Below are positions 7,253 to 16,188 of a stretch of 64,000 nucleotides of DNA, piece after piece (position 1 is the stretch's first letter; every line of letters begins with the position of its first letter). Source of the DNA: Chloroflexota bacterium (GTDB taxonomy: Bacteria > Chloroflexota > Anaerolineae > Aggregatilineales > J027); NCBI GenBank assembly GCA_013112715.1, contig JABFGB010000007.1, positions 124,001 to 188,000 of the forward strand, in the 5' to 3' direction. The translations under genes and the position numbers were made by a program. The notes below the pieces were generated by a model. The model ran no database searches. It was not told the origin of the DNA and saw nothing but the letters and a program-made list of their open reading frames with translations.

Positions 7253-10027
7253 TTAGAGGTCTTCTTTAGAAGATTGCCCCTTATCCTTTAGGGCTGCATG
7301 GGCCGCCGCCAACCGTGCCACTGGGACGCGGAAGGGTGAGCAGCTTACATAGTTCAGGTTGGCGCGATGGCAGAAATCAATACTCTTGGGTTCGCCACCG
7401 TGTTCGCCGCAAATCCCGACTTCGAGTTCGGGGCGCTGCTTGCGACCACGTTCAACCGCCAATTGAATCAGATAGCCTACGCCGTCTTCGTCAATGACTT
7501 GGAATGGATTCTCCGGCAGAATGCCCTGTTCAACATAGTTCAACAGGAATTTACCTTCGGCGTCGTCACGGCTAATCCCAAATGTGGTTTGGGTTAGGTC
7601 GTTTGTGCCGAATGAGAAGAATTCGGAGTGTTCAGCCATCTTATGGGCAGTAATGGCAGCGCGGGGCAGTTCGATCATCGTACCAACTTTGTACTCGACC
7701 TTGACCTTCATCTTGCCCATCACATCATCCGCGATCTGAATGATCAGATCGCGCACCAGCTTGACTTCGTTGGCATGGTTGGTCACGGCGATCATGACTT
7801 CGGGGTGAACATCCACACCTTCGAGTTTCAGTTGGCAGGCCGCTTCAAACAAAGCACGTACTTGCATGGCGGTGATGGCTGGACGGGTGATCCCCAGACG
7901 GACGCCACGCAGACCCAGCATGGGGTTAAATTCACGTAGACCCTCAACTGCTGCCAGCAGATTTTCGGTGCGGGCCAGTTCGTTGGGACGATTGCCCATC
8001 AAACGCAGACCAACCACCTGACGCAGCAATTGTTCGTGGTCAGGCATAAATTCATGCAGTGGTGGGTCGAGCAGACGGATAATGACGGGTTGGCCTTCCA
8101 TCGCCTTGAAAATGCCATAGAAGTCGTCATACTGGAAGTGCAGCAGTTTCTCAAGTTCGGTTGCTTCTTCGGCGCTGTTGGGTTCAGAGAGAATCATCGC
8201 CTGTACAATCGGCAAACGGTCTTCTTGGAAGAACATATGCTCCGTGCGGCACAGGCCAACACCTTCGGCTCCATATTCCCGAGCGCGGCGTGCATCTACT
8301 GGATAATCGGCATTGGCATAGATTCCCAAACGACGGAAATCATCCGCCCAGCCCAGCAGTTTTTGCAGATATTTTTCGCGGGCAAAATCAGGTTCAACAC
8401 GATTGATTTCACCAACAAACACTTCACCGGTTGAGCCGTCAATCGAGAGGGTATCCCCTTCATGAACTTCCACTTCGCCAACCGTCATAACGCGATCACG
8501 CACGTTGATGTCGAGGGCTTCCGCACCGCAGACGCACGGCACCCCAAATTGACGGGCGACCACTGCGGCGTGGCTTGTTGCACCACCGCGACTGGTCAAA
8601 ATACCCTTTGATGCCAACATCCCGTGTACGTCATCAGGCTTGGTTTCGGGGCGAACCATAATCACGGACTTCTTCGCCTTGCCCCATTTTTCGGCTAGGT
8701 CGGCATCAAACGCCGCCACACCTACCGCAGCACCGGGGGAGGCATTCACGCCTGTCGCAATGCGGCGACCCGCTTTGACAGCCTGTGTTTTGGAATCAAT
8801 ATCAAATTGCGGGTGCAGCAGCTGAGAAACATGGTCGGGGGTCACGCGCAAAACGGCTTCTTGCTTGGTGATAACACCTGCTTCAGCCATTTCTACCGCG
8901 ATACGAACAGCGGCGCGGGCGGTACGTTTGCCATCACGGGTTTGCAGCATAAACAACTTGCCGCGTTCAATCGTGAATTCCACGTCCTGCATTTCACGAT
9001 AATGGTGTTCCAATTTGCTCACAATATCATTAAATTGAGCAAACACCGCTTTGTTTTCTTTTTCCATCTCAGAAATCGGACGCGGGGTGCGGATACCAGC
9101 CACCACGTCTTCACCCTGAGCATTCATGAGGAAGTCGCCGAACAGTTTGGCCTCACCAGTGGCAGGATTACGAGTAAAGGCCACACCTGTACCGGAATCG
9201 TTCCCCATATTGCCAAAGACCATCATCTGAACGTTGACGGCTGTCCCCAAGTTATGTGGAATATTAGCGGCATTACGATAATCAATCGCACGCTTGCCAT
9301 TCCATGAACCAAACACCGCTTCAATTGCATGTTCAAGTTGTTTGATGGGGTCTTGTGGGAATTCGCTGCCGACGTGTTCCTTGTAAATCTCTTGGAACTT
9401 GGCCGTGACATGCTTCCAATCGTCGGCGTTCAAATCCACGTCCGATGGCACGCCTTTTTTGGCCTTGACTTCGGTCAGATAATCTTCAAATGGTTCATCC
9501 GGAATACCCATCACGACGGAGCCAAACATCTGCACCAGACGGCGATAGGCATCATATACAAAGCGGGGATTATTGGTCAGCTTGACCATACCTGCGGCAA
9601 CGGCGTCATTCATACCGAGATTGAGCACCGTGTCCATCATACCGGGCATGGAGAATTTGGCCCCGGAGCGTACCGATACCAGCAGTGGGTTTTCGGCATT
9701 CCCCAGCTTCTTGCCCGCTTTTTCTTCCAATTGGCTCAGGGCATGAATCACCTGTTCCCATAAACCTTCGGGCCAAGTGTTGCCATTTTCCAAATAAGAA
9801 TTGCAGGCCTGTGTCGTAACCGAAAAACCGGGCGGAACGGGTAAACCCACGCGGGTCATTTCCGCAAGGTTGGCACCCTTGCCACCCAGCAGGGCCTTCA
9901 CATTATCCCATTTGGTTCCAGTTACTTGTTCTACAAGATCGAGTTCACTAAAAAGATAGACCCAACGAGACGGAGATTTATCATCAGATCGTTTCTTGGG
10001 AAGGGGTTTTGCGGCAGTTACGGCCAT
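7253..10027 (-). CDS. ppdK: Pyruvate, phosphate dikinase
   Basis: Interconverts ATP, pyruvate and phosphate with AMP, PEP and pyrophosphate in the cytoplasm, linking glycolysis and gluconeogenesis. The 924 residues follow the family order: an ATP-grasp domain starting at GGKGANLAEM, the phosphohistidine domain with catalytic His486 in GGATSHAAVVARQFG, and a PEP/pyruvate TIM barrel with SFGTNDLTQTTFG and the catalytic-cysteine region GICGEHGGEP. About 26 extra residues, rich in Lys/Pro/Ser, precede the usual start (VYLF), so the protein is slightly longer than typical. AGGAGG (complement of 10036-10041) lies 8 bases before the ATG and no better downstream site is seen. It is a single-gene unit ended by the shared terminator. 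Confidence 0.96.
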   Translation of the reverse strand: MAVTAAKPLPKKRSDDKSPSRWVYLFSELDLVEQVTGTKWDNVKALLGGKGANLAEMTRVGLPVPPGFSVTTQACNSYLENGNTWPEGLWEQVIHALSQLEEKAGKKLGNAENPLLVSVRSGAKFSMPGMMDTVLNLGMNDAVAAGMVKLTNNPRFVYDAYRRLVQMFGSVVMGIPDEPFEDYLTEVKAKKGVPSDVDLNADDWKHVTAKFQEIYKEHVGSEFPQDPIKQLEHAIEAVFGSWNGKRAIDYRNAANIPHNLGTAVNVQMMVFGNMGNDSGTGVAFTRNPATGEAKLFGDFLMNAQGEDVVAGIRTPRPISEMEKENKAVFAQFNDIVSKLEHHYREMQDVEFTIERGKLFMLQTRDGKRTARAAVRIAVEMAEAGVITKQEAVLRVTPDHVSQLLHPQFDIDSKTQAVKAGRRIATGVNASPGAAVGVAAFDADLAEKWGKAKKSVIMVRPETKPDDVHGMLASKGILTSRGGATSHAAVVARQFGVPCVCGAEALDINVRDRVMTVGEVEVHEGDTLSIDGSTGEVFVGEINRVEPDFAREKYLQKLLGWADDFRRLGIYANADYPVDARRAREYGAEGVGLCRTEHMFFQEDRLPIVQAMILSEPNSAEEATELEKLLHFQYDDFYGIFKAMEGQPVIIRLLDPPLHEFMPDHEQLLRQVVGLRLMGNRPNELARTENLLAAVEGLREFNPMLGLRGVRLGITRPAITAMQVRALFEAACQLKLEGVDVHPEVMIAVTNHANEVKLVRDLIIQIADDVMGKMKVKVEYKVGTMIELPRAAITAHKMAEHSEFFSFGTNDLTQTTFGISRDDAEGKFLLNYVEQGILPENPFQVIDEDGVGYLIQLAVERGRKQRPELEVGICGEHGGEPKSIDFCHRANLNYVSCSPFRVPVARLAAAHAALKDKGQSSKEDL

Positions 10028-10368
10028 AGCCCTATCCTCCTGTTTATATTATTGGCTATGCTACGTTCTCCATTGTCGCACCGCTCTCGTATCTACCACA
10101 TTGTCATGAGGCATAAGCGTTCGTGATAAAAGTAACATTCTCATTTTTTTCTAACCCGCTGGGGATGTTTTTAATAGAACTGTGAACCCCACTAGGCCAT
10201 TCAAAGAGTCTCCAAAATTTGCAAGTCATGTGATCTTCTATTAAATTTAATGAAAAGATGTCACCTGCAAGCACGGGAGATGATAAATGTCACTCCCTCC
10301 CAACATGGGCCGATGTATAAATTTAGGTCTCTTCTTTTTTGGTTTAAAGTATAAAAAGGCAGAATCCG
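10028..10368. other. Divergent intergenic region between ppdK and the cytochrome operon
   Basis: A 341-base AT-rich gap with no convincing gene. It must hold the promoters of ppdK (leftward, ribosome-binding site at 10036-10041) and of the multihaem cytochrome operon (rightward). No clear -35/-10 pair stands out; the run around 10340-10360 (TTTAAAGTATAAAA) is the best -10-like stretch for the rightward genes. Short open frames in it lack ribosome-binding sites. Confidence 0.5.
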
Positions 10369-12150
10369 ATGAAGCACCGTTATTTATGGTGGGGTTTCAT
10401 TATCATTGGATTGATATTGATTCTGGCGACACTCACAATGAGCCAGATTCACGCTCAAGACGGTGGTGATGAAGAGGAAAAAGAGTATTATGGAGCTAGG
10501 GTCTGTGGGGAGTGTCATTCTGATTTACGGAGTGACCAACGCGAGACGCATCACGGCCTAACCTTACAGGAAGTGGATGAAGAAACGGTCTTTGAGCCAT
10601 TCGATCAAGGCGAAGACGCCCGCATGGTTCAATTCCCCGGTTCGGGCACCCCGCGTGCCCTTCAATTAGAGGATGTCGCCTTTATCATTGGATCAGGGCG
10701 TAATGTTCAGCGCTTCCTCTATGCTGTCGCCGAAGATGAATATCAAGTGCTGCCTGTCGAATGGAATGTAGTAGAACAAAAATGGCAGCCTTTCCAATTA
10801 GCCGAAAGTTGGCCTGACCCCGCTTATGACTGGACACAAAACTGTGCCTATTGTCATACGACGGGTTTGAACCTTGAGCGTGGCCGTTGGGAAGATGAAG
10901 GTGTTCAATGTGAAGCCTGTCATGGCCCCGGTAGCCTACATGTAGATATTGTAGATGAGGTTGGCTCACGACCCACCCCCGAAGAACTACAGCAAATTCG
11001 GGATGCCATCTATGTCAGCCCGGATGCACAGGTCTGCGGTCAATGTCACAGTCAAGGGATGGATGCGGATGGAATTCACCCCTATCCGACCCAATATCTA
11101 CCCGGTGATGATCTGTTTGCCGCTTTCACCCTCGTTGCCGAAGATGATCCGGCCCATTGGTGGGCAACCGGCCATGCCTCACAGAAATATATGCAGTTTA
11201 ATGAATGGACAAAATCAGCCCATTCGCAGGCGCTCACCAATGCCAAAGACCAAGATTTTGCCTCGGATGAATGTCTGCGCTGCCACAGTGCGGACTATGG
11301 TTTCACCGAGCGCATAATCGCCCTAACTGAAGAGGGTAAGCGCGATGGTGATCCACCTGCGCTGCCGACGCTTGATACCGCACAATACGGCGTGACCTGC
11401 TCTGGTTGCCACAATCCACATAATGTTGAGAGTCAAGGGGCATTGATTACAGAGGATGCCTATACGAGCTGCATCAGCTGTCATAATACCCAAGACCTCC
11501 CCGTGATTCATCACCCCAATCAAGAGATGTTTGAGGGATTGACTATCATTGAAAATGTCGAAGGCATCCCTTCCGCACATTTCACTGCCGAAAATGGCCC
11601 AGATTGCGTGACCTGTCACCTGCCCGCTGTACCTGTAGGCGAAGGCAATCGCCTCAGTCATACCTTCCAACCCATCCTGCCCGGTGAGGCCATGAATGTA
11701 GAAGGGTTGCTCGATAGCTGCACGACCTGTCACGAAGAACAGGCTGATCAAGCCGGGATGCAGCAGTTGATTGACGATGTGCAAACCAGCACCCAAACCC
11801 GATTAGAAGCCGCCCGCGCCGCCGTCTCAGAAAACAGCCCTGAATGGATTACTGCCGCATTGGATTTCATTGAAGGCGACGGCAGTCTTGGCATCCACAA
11901 TTACTCCTATTCGAATGCTATGCTTGGCGCAGTCGAAAAAGAACTCAATATCGCCCCTGAAACTGATGAGGGACCGCAACTTAGTCCCGCTCCAACAGGC
12001 ACAACGCCTACCACTGATGAAGAAACGGCGGTTACGGAGGAAGAAACTGGCCTCGCCACACAATCGGTCATCATCATCGTCGCCTGTTTGCTGGCAATGG
12101 CCGTCGCGGGCTGGGTGTTTTTTGTGAAACAGAAGGGTAGTGCCCAATGA
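10369..12150 (+). CDS. Membrane-anchored nine-haem cytochrome c
   Basis: A 593-residue exported electron-transfer protein. Residues 8-24 form a signal/anchor helix. Nine CxxCH haem-binding motifs follow at about residues 46, 159, 181, 223, 302, 344, 368, 413 and 451. A helical stretch (about 460-535) and a Thr/Glu/Pro-rich linker lead to a second transmembrane helix at about 565-587 with a positively charged end, so the haem domain sits outside the membrane and is anchored at the C-terminus. The haem spacing resembles the cytochrome c554/HAO-like multihaem proteins, but no known enzyme signature was identified, so it is called only a cytochrome. It overlaps the next gene by 4 bases (ATGA), the start of a three-gene operon. 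Confidence 0.88.
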   Translation: MKHRYLWWGFIIIGLILILATLTMSQIHAQDGGDEEEKEYYGARVCGECHSDLRSDQRETHHGLTLQEVDEETVFEPFDQGEDARMVQFPGSGTPRALQLEDVAFIIGSGRNVQRFLYAVAEDEYQVLPVEWNVVEQKWQPFQLAESWPDPAYDWTQNCAYCHTTGLNLERGRWEDEGVQCEACHGPGSLHVDIVDEVGSRPTPEELQQIRDAIYVSPDAQVCGQCHSQGMDADGIHPYPTQYLPGDDLFAAFTLVAEDDPAHWWATGHASQKYMQFNEWTKSAHSQALTNAKDQDFASDECLRCHSADYGFTERIIALTEEGKRDGDPPALPTLDTAQYGVTCSGCHNPHNVESQGALITEDAYTSCISCHNTQDLPVIHHPNQEMFEGLTIIENVEGIPSAHFTAENGPDCVTCHLPAVPVGEGNRLSHTFQPILPGEAMNVEGLLDSCTTCHEEQADQAGMQQLIDDVQTSTQTRLEAARAAVSENSPEWITAALDFIEGDGSLGIHNYSYSNAMLGAVEKELNIAPETDEGPQLSPAPTGTTPTTDEETAVTEEETGLATQSVIIIVACLLAMAVAGWVFFVKQKGSAQ

Positions 12151-13373
12151 AAAGAATACTCCGACACCTTTTTACCTTCTGTTTTGGAGCAGGACTAGCT
12201 TTGGTCATAATTGCCTTGTGGCCGAGTTCTTCTCCCTCACCGTCGGTATTTAAACATCCCATTGTTGAAGCGCAAGATGGAGGGAGTGGTACAGCCAAAC
12301 AACCCACCGGCAATAATGCTTACTGCGCGGTATGCCATTCCCAAGAAGGCCGCACCGTTGAATTGGCCGATGGCTTGACCCTCGATTTGCATGTCACACC
12401 CGATATGATCGCCGATTCGGTACACGGTACCAGCAATCCGGAGGGGGTACTGGGCTGTGTGGATTGTCATGGTGAAGATGCCTTCCCACACGACGATCCC
12501 CTACCGGAAAATGGTCGAGCATTTACCATCCAAATGTCGCAAATTTGTACCGACTGCCATGTTGACCAAGCCCAAGACAACCTCGATGGTGTTCATGCTC
12601 AAGGGTTAGCCAACGGCAACTTGCGGGCGGCGGTCTGTGTGGACTGTCACGGCGCACACGATGTTCAACCCATCCAAAACCATCCTGAACTTGCAGCACA
12701 AACCTGTGGCACCTGCCATACCAGCATTTTTGATGAATACAAAGAGAGCATTCATGGTGAGGCACTTTTGGTAGAGGGCAATTCTGATGTCCCGACCTGC
12801 ATTACCTGTCATGGCGTGCATGGCATCAATACCCCAACAACTGCCCAATTTCGCAACCGTTCACCCGAGCTTTGCGCCAGTTGCCACGCCGACAAAGACT
12901 TGATGGCAAAATATGACATCTCTACGAATGTCTTTGACACCTATCTCAATGATTTTCACGGCACAACCGTCGCCATGTTTGAGCAGGATGATCCCGATGT
13001 CGCCAGCAACAAAGCGGTCTGTTATGACTGTCACGGTGTTCATAACATCACACCTGCCGACGATTCCAAGAGCCAAGTCGCTAAAGAAAATCTGTTGGCA
13101 ACCTGCCAGCAGTGCCATCCAAACGCCAGTAGCGATTTTCCTGATGCTTGGGTCGGTCACTTTGAGCCATCACGAGATCGGCATCCGCTGGTGTTTGTTG
13201 TAGACCTCTTCTATAAAATCCTCATTCCGGGTGTCATTGGCGGCTTTGCGTTCTTGGTTGGCACCGACATTTTTGCCCGAGCACGTCATATCGGCGGTGG
13301 CAAAAAAGATAAAGGGCACCGCGCACCGGATTCTGACGTCTTAGCTAAATCTGATCCGAAGAAGGAAGGCTAA
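12147..13373 (+). CDS. Second membrane-anchored nine-haem cytochrome c
   Basis: A 408-residue exported protein with a signal/anchor helix (about 8-26), nine CxxCH motifs at residues 60, 104, 134, 164, 187, 218, 243, 292 and 320, and one C-terminal transmembrane helix at about 349-371 followed by a Lys-rich cytoplasmic tail. Repeated HG-type histidines between motifs (SVHG, GVHA, SIHG, DFHG) are good candidates for distal haem ligands, suggesting bis-histidine haems for electron transfer rather than catalysis. The ATGA overlap with the upstream nine-haem gene and the 2-base gap to the cytochrome b gene suggest the three proteins form one complex. The layout resembles NapC/NrfH-like or cytochrome c3-like conduits, but it has more haems. 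Confidence 0.88.
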   Translation: MKRILRHLFTFCFGAGLALVIIALWPSSSPSPSVFKHPIVEAQDGGSGTAKQPTGNNAYCAVCHSQEGRTVELADGLTLDLHVTPDMIADSVHGTSNPEGVLGCVDCHGEDAFPHDDPLPENGRAFTIQMSQICTDCHVDQAQDNLDGVHAQGLANGNLRAAVCVDCHGAHDVQPIQNHPELAAQTCGTCHTSIFDEYKESIHGEALLVEGNSDVPTCITCHGVHGINTPTTAQFRNRSPELCASCHADKDLMAKYDISTNVFDTYLNDFHGTTVAMFEQDDPDVASNKAVCYDCHGVHNITPADDSKSQVAKENLLATCQQCHPNASSDFPDAWVGHFEPSRDRHPLVFVVDLFYKILIPGVIGGFAFLVGTDIFARARHIGGGKKDKGHRAPDSDVLAKSDPKKEG

Positions 13374-13375
13374 TC

Positions 13376-14476
13376 ATGGCAGCGATTGGCACCACAGTAA
13401 AACAACAATACGTCGAGCGTTTTGGCGCTGCCGAACGTATGGAACACATTGTGCTCATTATTTCGTTCAGCATGTTAGCCATCACCGGATTACCCCAGCG
13501 GTACGCCAACTATCAGATTGCTAAGGATTTTATCGAGCTACTAGGTGGCATCGAGAGCATCCGCATCATGCACCGCTTTTTCGCCACCCTCTTAATGGCG
13601 GGTGCAATCTATCATGGTGGGGCACTGACCTATAAAATCTATGTGCGTGGTTCCAGCCTCAACATGCTTCCCACCGTCAAAGACCTCCGCGATCTAATTG
13701 GATGGGTACTGTACAATCTTGGCCTCCGCAAAGAACACCCCAAGATGGGTCGCTATAATTTTGGCGAAAAGGCCGAATACCTAGCACTGGTTTGGGGAAC
13801 ACTGGTGATGATTGCAACGGGATTTATGATGTGGAATCCCATTGCCACCTCCAAAATCCTACCCGCCGAAGTTATTCCTGCTGCACGTTTGGCACATAGC
13901 TCAGAGGCATTGTTAGCGGTGGCCTCCATCATCATCTGGCATATGTACAATGTGCATGTCCGCCGTTTCAACCGCGCCATGTTCACAGGTAAAATGCCAG
14001 TCCATCATATGGAAGAGGAACACGCCCTTGAATTGGTTGCTATGCAGGAAGGCACCGCTACCCCCGTTGTCCCGGCTGAAATTATGGCCCGTCGTCACAA
14101 GCGATTTTGGCCCTACGCGGTTCTCATGACCATCTTGCTGACCATCGGCCTCTTCTTTTTCGTCACATTCGAAGATAGTGCCCTCGACACTGTTCCACGT
14201 CAGCCCGTTGAAGCATCCGTTGACATCAATCCCGATCAAGGCAATGCCGAGGCAGGGGCGGCTAAATGGGAATCACTCCAATGTGGCAGATGTCATGGCG
14301 AAACCGGACAAGGTGTCCCTCCGATTCCAGCAATCCGCAGCACCCGACTCGAATTCGCACTGTTTGCTGCCGATATTCGGCGTGGCCCAGCCGACATGCC
14401 CGCTTATGGCCCCGGCCAAGCCAGCGAACAAGACATCGCCGATCTGTACGCTTATCTGCGCTCAAGCCTAGAGTAA
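13376..14476 (+). CDS. Cytochrome b561-type membrane protein fused to a C-terminal cytochrome c domain
   Basis: A 366-residue fusion. Residues 15-200 hold four transmembrane helices with histidines placed for b-haem ligation (His24, His66, His80, His189, His194), like formate dehydrogenase gamma/cytochrome b561 proteins. Another helix lies at about 245-264, then a c-type domain with CGRCH at residue 303 and a likely axial methionine in ADMPAYGPG. It would move electrons between membrane quinones and the c-type haems outside. AAGGAAGG lies just upstream of the ATG. It sits 2 bases after the second nine-haem gene and ends the operon. The fusion puts the exit haem directly on the quinone-reactive subunit, so it probably feeds or drains the two nine-haem proteins. 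Confidence 0.85.
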   Translation: MAAIGTTVKQQYVERFGAAERMEHIVLIISFSMLAITGLPQRYANYQIAKDFIELLGGIESIRIMHRFFATLLMAGAIYHGGALTYKIYVRGSSLNMLPTVKDLRDLIGWVLYNLGLRKEHPKMGRYNFGEKAEYLALVWGTLVMIATGFMMWNPIATSKILPAEVIPAARLAHSSEALLAVASIIIWHMYNVHVRRFNRAMFTGKMPVHHMEEEHALELVAMQEGTATPVVPAEIMARRHKRFWPYAVLMTILLTIGLFFFVTFEDSALDTVPRQPVEASVDINPDQGNAEAGAAKWESLQCGRCHGETGQGVPPIPAIRSTRLEFALFAADIRRGPADMPAYGPGQASEQDIADLYAYLRSSLE

Positions 14477-14482
14477 TTGTGA

Positions 14483-14510
14483 AGGGGGGTTAGCCACCCT
14501 CTTTTATTTT
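14483..14510 (+). terminator. Terminator of the cytochrome operon
   Basis: A G-rich arm (GGGGGGT, 14484-14490) pairs with ACCCTCT (14496-14502, with G-U pairs) across a 5-base loop and is followed by TTTTATTTT. It lies directly after the cytochrome b/c stop. Confidence 0.6.
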
Positions 14511-14516
14511 CACTAA

Positions 14517-14544
14517 TTGACCAGAACAAATTTTCTGATAAAAT
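14517..14544 (+). promoter_or_regulatory. Promoter of the AraC-type regulator; predicted leaderless start
   Basis: TTGACC at 14517-14522, a 16-base spacer ending in TGA, and TAAAAT at 14539-14544 form a good sigma-70 promoter with an extended -10. Seven bases after the -10 is the ATG at 14551, so transcription would begin at or next to the start codon. Confidence 0.6.
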
Positions 14545-14550
14545 GGGGGT

Positions 14551-15381
14551 ATGTATCATCTTTTCATCCCTAACCTCCCTCTAAGACCTTTCATTGAGTG
14601 TTATTGGATTGCAAAATCCATGCCCTCTCAATCTAACACCCTCTACGAACACGTTTTTGTGGATGCCCGCGCCGACATTTTGTTCAATTTCGGCTGTCCC
14701 TATGCCCGAACCCGACTCGATGAAACGAGCAGCGAAAGTATGGGTACCTCGAATCTGGATACCCAGCGCACATATCCGGTGATTATTCAGCAAACAGGCG
14801 AAATTTACTTGATCGGCTTGCGCTTTAAGCCGGGAGGGTTATCGGCCTTTCTGCCCATCCCTATCCACGAAATTTCAAACCTCACGTTGGATATCGGTAT
14901 GATGTTTAGTGCATCCATGATGGAACTTCAATCACGGCTATATGATGCAGCCTCCTTTTCACAACAAATTGAGTTATTAAATACCTTTTTCCTAAAACGG
15001 CTGAACCCCAACGCAGTTCATCCCTATGCCAATGAGGTCGCCCGACAAATTGAACAATATGGCGGCGAAATCAACATCCACGCTCTTTGTCAGCAGGTGG
15101 GTTATTCTATTCGCACGGTTGACCGCATCTTCAACATCACCTATGGCATTTCCCCCAAGGCCTATGCACGTATTGTGCGTTTTCAGCGTGCCCTACGGCA
15201 GATGAGACAAAATCCCTCCCTAAATCTTGCCAGCGTTGCCCAAAACTGCGGCTATTATGACCAAGCCCATTTCGCTAAAGACTTCAGCGCCCTCGCCGGA
15301 CAAAACGCTGATCAATTCCGCAAATATCTTTTGGCAAAAAGCCTTGCTCCCAATCTTGTCCAAATTTTACAAGCTCCCTGA
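14551..15381 (+). CDS. AraC-family transcriptional regulator with DUF6597-type N-terminal domain
   Basis: A 276-residue cytoplasmic regulator. The first 120 residues (FIPNLPLRPFIECYW...; GLRFKPGGLSAFLPIP) match the N-terminal domain common in this AraC subfamily. The last 110 residues contain two helix-turn-helix units: one near INIHALCQQVGYSIRTVDR and a second near LASVAQNCGYYDQAHFAKDF, the classic AraC signature. The effector is unknown. It is followed after 52 bases by a VOC-domain protein on the same strand, a pairing often seen for small-molecule or electrophile sensing, so that gene is a likely target or partner (inference). The ATG sits at the predicted transcription start. Confidence 0.88.
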   Translation: MYHLFIPNLPLRPFIECYWIAKSMPSQSNTLYEHVFVDARADILFNFGCPYARTRLDETSSESMGTSNLDTQRTYPVIIQQTGEIYLIGLRFKPGGLSAFLPIPIHEISNLTLDIGMMFSASMMELQSRLYDAASFSQQIELLNTFFLKRLNPNAVHPYANEVARQIEQYGGEINIHALCQQVGYSIRTVDRIFNITYGISPKAYARIVRFQRALRQMRQNPSLNLASVAQNCGYYDQAHFAKDFSALAGQNADQFRKYLLAKSLAPNLVQILQAP

Positions 15382-15433
15382 ATCTAATTCGCCTATGCTA
15401 AATGCCATACACCATAGCTGAAAGGAACTCCGC

Positions 15434-15841
15434 ATGATTACCAAATTGACGCATGTAACACTGATGGTACAGGATCAAGAAGAAGCCGCAAACTGGTTTA
15501 TGGAAAATTTGGGTCTCATCAAAGTAAGTGACAGTCCAATGGGCGAAAACGCTCGCTGGGTGACGCTCGGCATCCAAAATCAACCCGGCCTTGAAATCAT
15601 CTTGCAACATTACACTTGGGGGCCGGGGGATGCTACCGAGGCAGGTCGCGCTGCACGGATTGGCAAGGAGCAGGGTTTTATTTTTCAGGTGGATGATTGC
15701 CACAAAATGACCGCCGAGATGAAGACCAAAGGGGTGAAATTTGTTATGGAACCCAGCGATTTCCCTTGGGGCATTCAGGCGATGTTCCTAGATTTATATG
15801 GCAACTGCCATTCGTTAAGCCAACCTCCGAGCCAAGCCTAA
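15434..15841 (+). CDS. VOC-superfamily (glyoxalase/bleomycin resistance-type) protein
   Basis: A 135-residue protein with the paired beta-alpha-beta-beta-beta fold of the vicinal oxygen chelate family: start TKLTHVTLMVQDQEEAANWF, and second half FIFQVDDCHKMTAEMKTKGVKF ending LDLYGNCHSL. Candidate metal ligands are the early His8 and the histidine and glutamates around EIILQH. Members may be lyases, dioxygenases or binding proteins for toxic compounds; the substrate cannot be predicted. AAAGGAAC lies 7 bases upstream of the ATG. It follows the AraC-type regulator on the same strand and stops only 10 bases before the serS promoter. Confidence 0.85.
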   Translation: MITKLTHVTLMVQDQEEAANWFMENLGLIKVSDSPMGENARWVTLGIQNQPGLEIILQHYTWGPGDATEAGRAARIGKEQGFIFQVDDCHKMTAEMKTKGVKFVMEPSDFPWGIQAMFLDLYGNCHSLSQPPSQA

Positions 15842-15850
15842 ATCACTCTC

Positions 15851-15880
15851 TTGACAGCAGTTTATGCTTCTTGTTATGCT
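15851..15880 (+). promoter_or_regulatory. Promoter of the serS T-box operon
   Basis: A perfect -35 TTGACA (15851-15856), an 18-base spacer and TATGCT (15875-15880) as -10 lie just before the T-box leader. Confidence 0.6.
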
Positions 15881-15914
15881 AGTTCACATAGGTAAAAACT
15901 CTGACGGAGACATG

Positions 15915-16155
15915 CCTGCCCATAAAATGTCAACAGAGAGCCGCCGGATGGTGTGAGGCGGTGACACACCGGACAGTGTTCCACTCCTGAGTAGGTTGTA
16001 TCATGATGAATGATGCCGGGAGCGCCCGTTAAAGCGCCGAGTCTGCACGACTCAATAAGGTCACAGACCGTGAGGTTGTGACAAATCTAGGTGGCACCAC
16101 GAGTCCCCTCGTCCTAGTTACAAATCGTAACAGGGTGGGCGGGGCTTTTTTGTTT
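15915..16155 (+). promoter_or_regulatory. T-box riboswitch (serine) controlling the serS operon
   Basis: A transcriptional T-box leader that senses uncharged tRNA-Ser. The Stem I 3' side reads TCC-A-CTCCTGAG at 15980-15990, which aligns with the specifier-A-UUCUUGAG pattern of known T-boxes and gives a UCC (Ser) specifier at 15980-15982. The antiterminator box AGGTGGCACCACG is at 16089-16101. Its UGGC bulge would pair with the tRNA 3' end GCCA, fitting the G discriminator of bacterial tRNA-Ser. A terminator arm (CCCCTCGTCC, 16105-16114, with GTTAC/GTAAC inside) pairs with GGGTGGGCGGGG (16133-16144) before a TTTTTT run. Uncharged tRNA-Ser should prevent termination and raise expression of the three downstream genes. 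Confidence 0.92.
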
Positions 16156-16188
16156 TCCCGCCTATCCAGCCAATGGAAAGGAAGGCAC

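Noticed and set aside
8807-9307. 166-residue rightward frame opposite ppdK
   Set aside because: A shadow of the well-conserved dikinase.
10369-12150. Hydroxylamine oxidoreductase
   Set aside because: Haem count and spacing do not match the eight-haem HAO pattern, and no cross-linking tyrosine or catalytic P460-type region could be shown.
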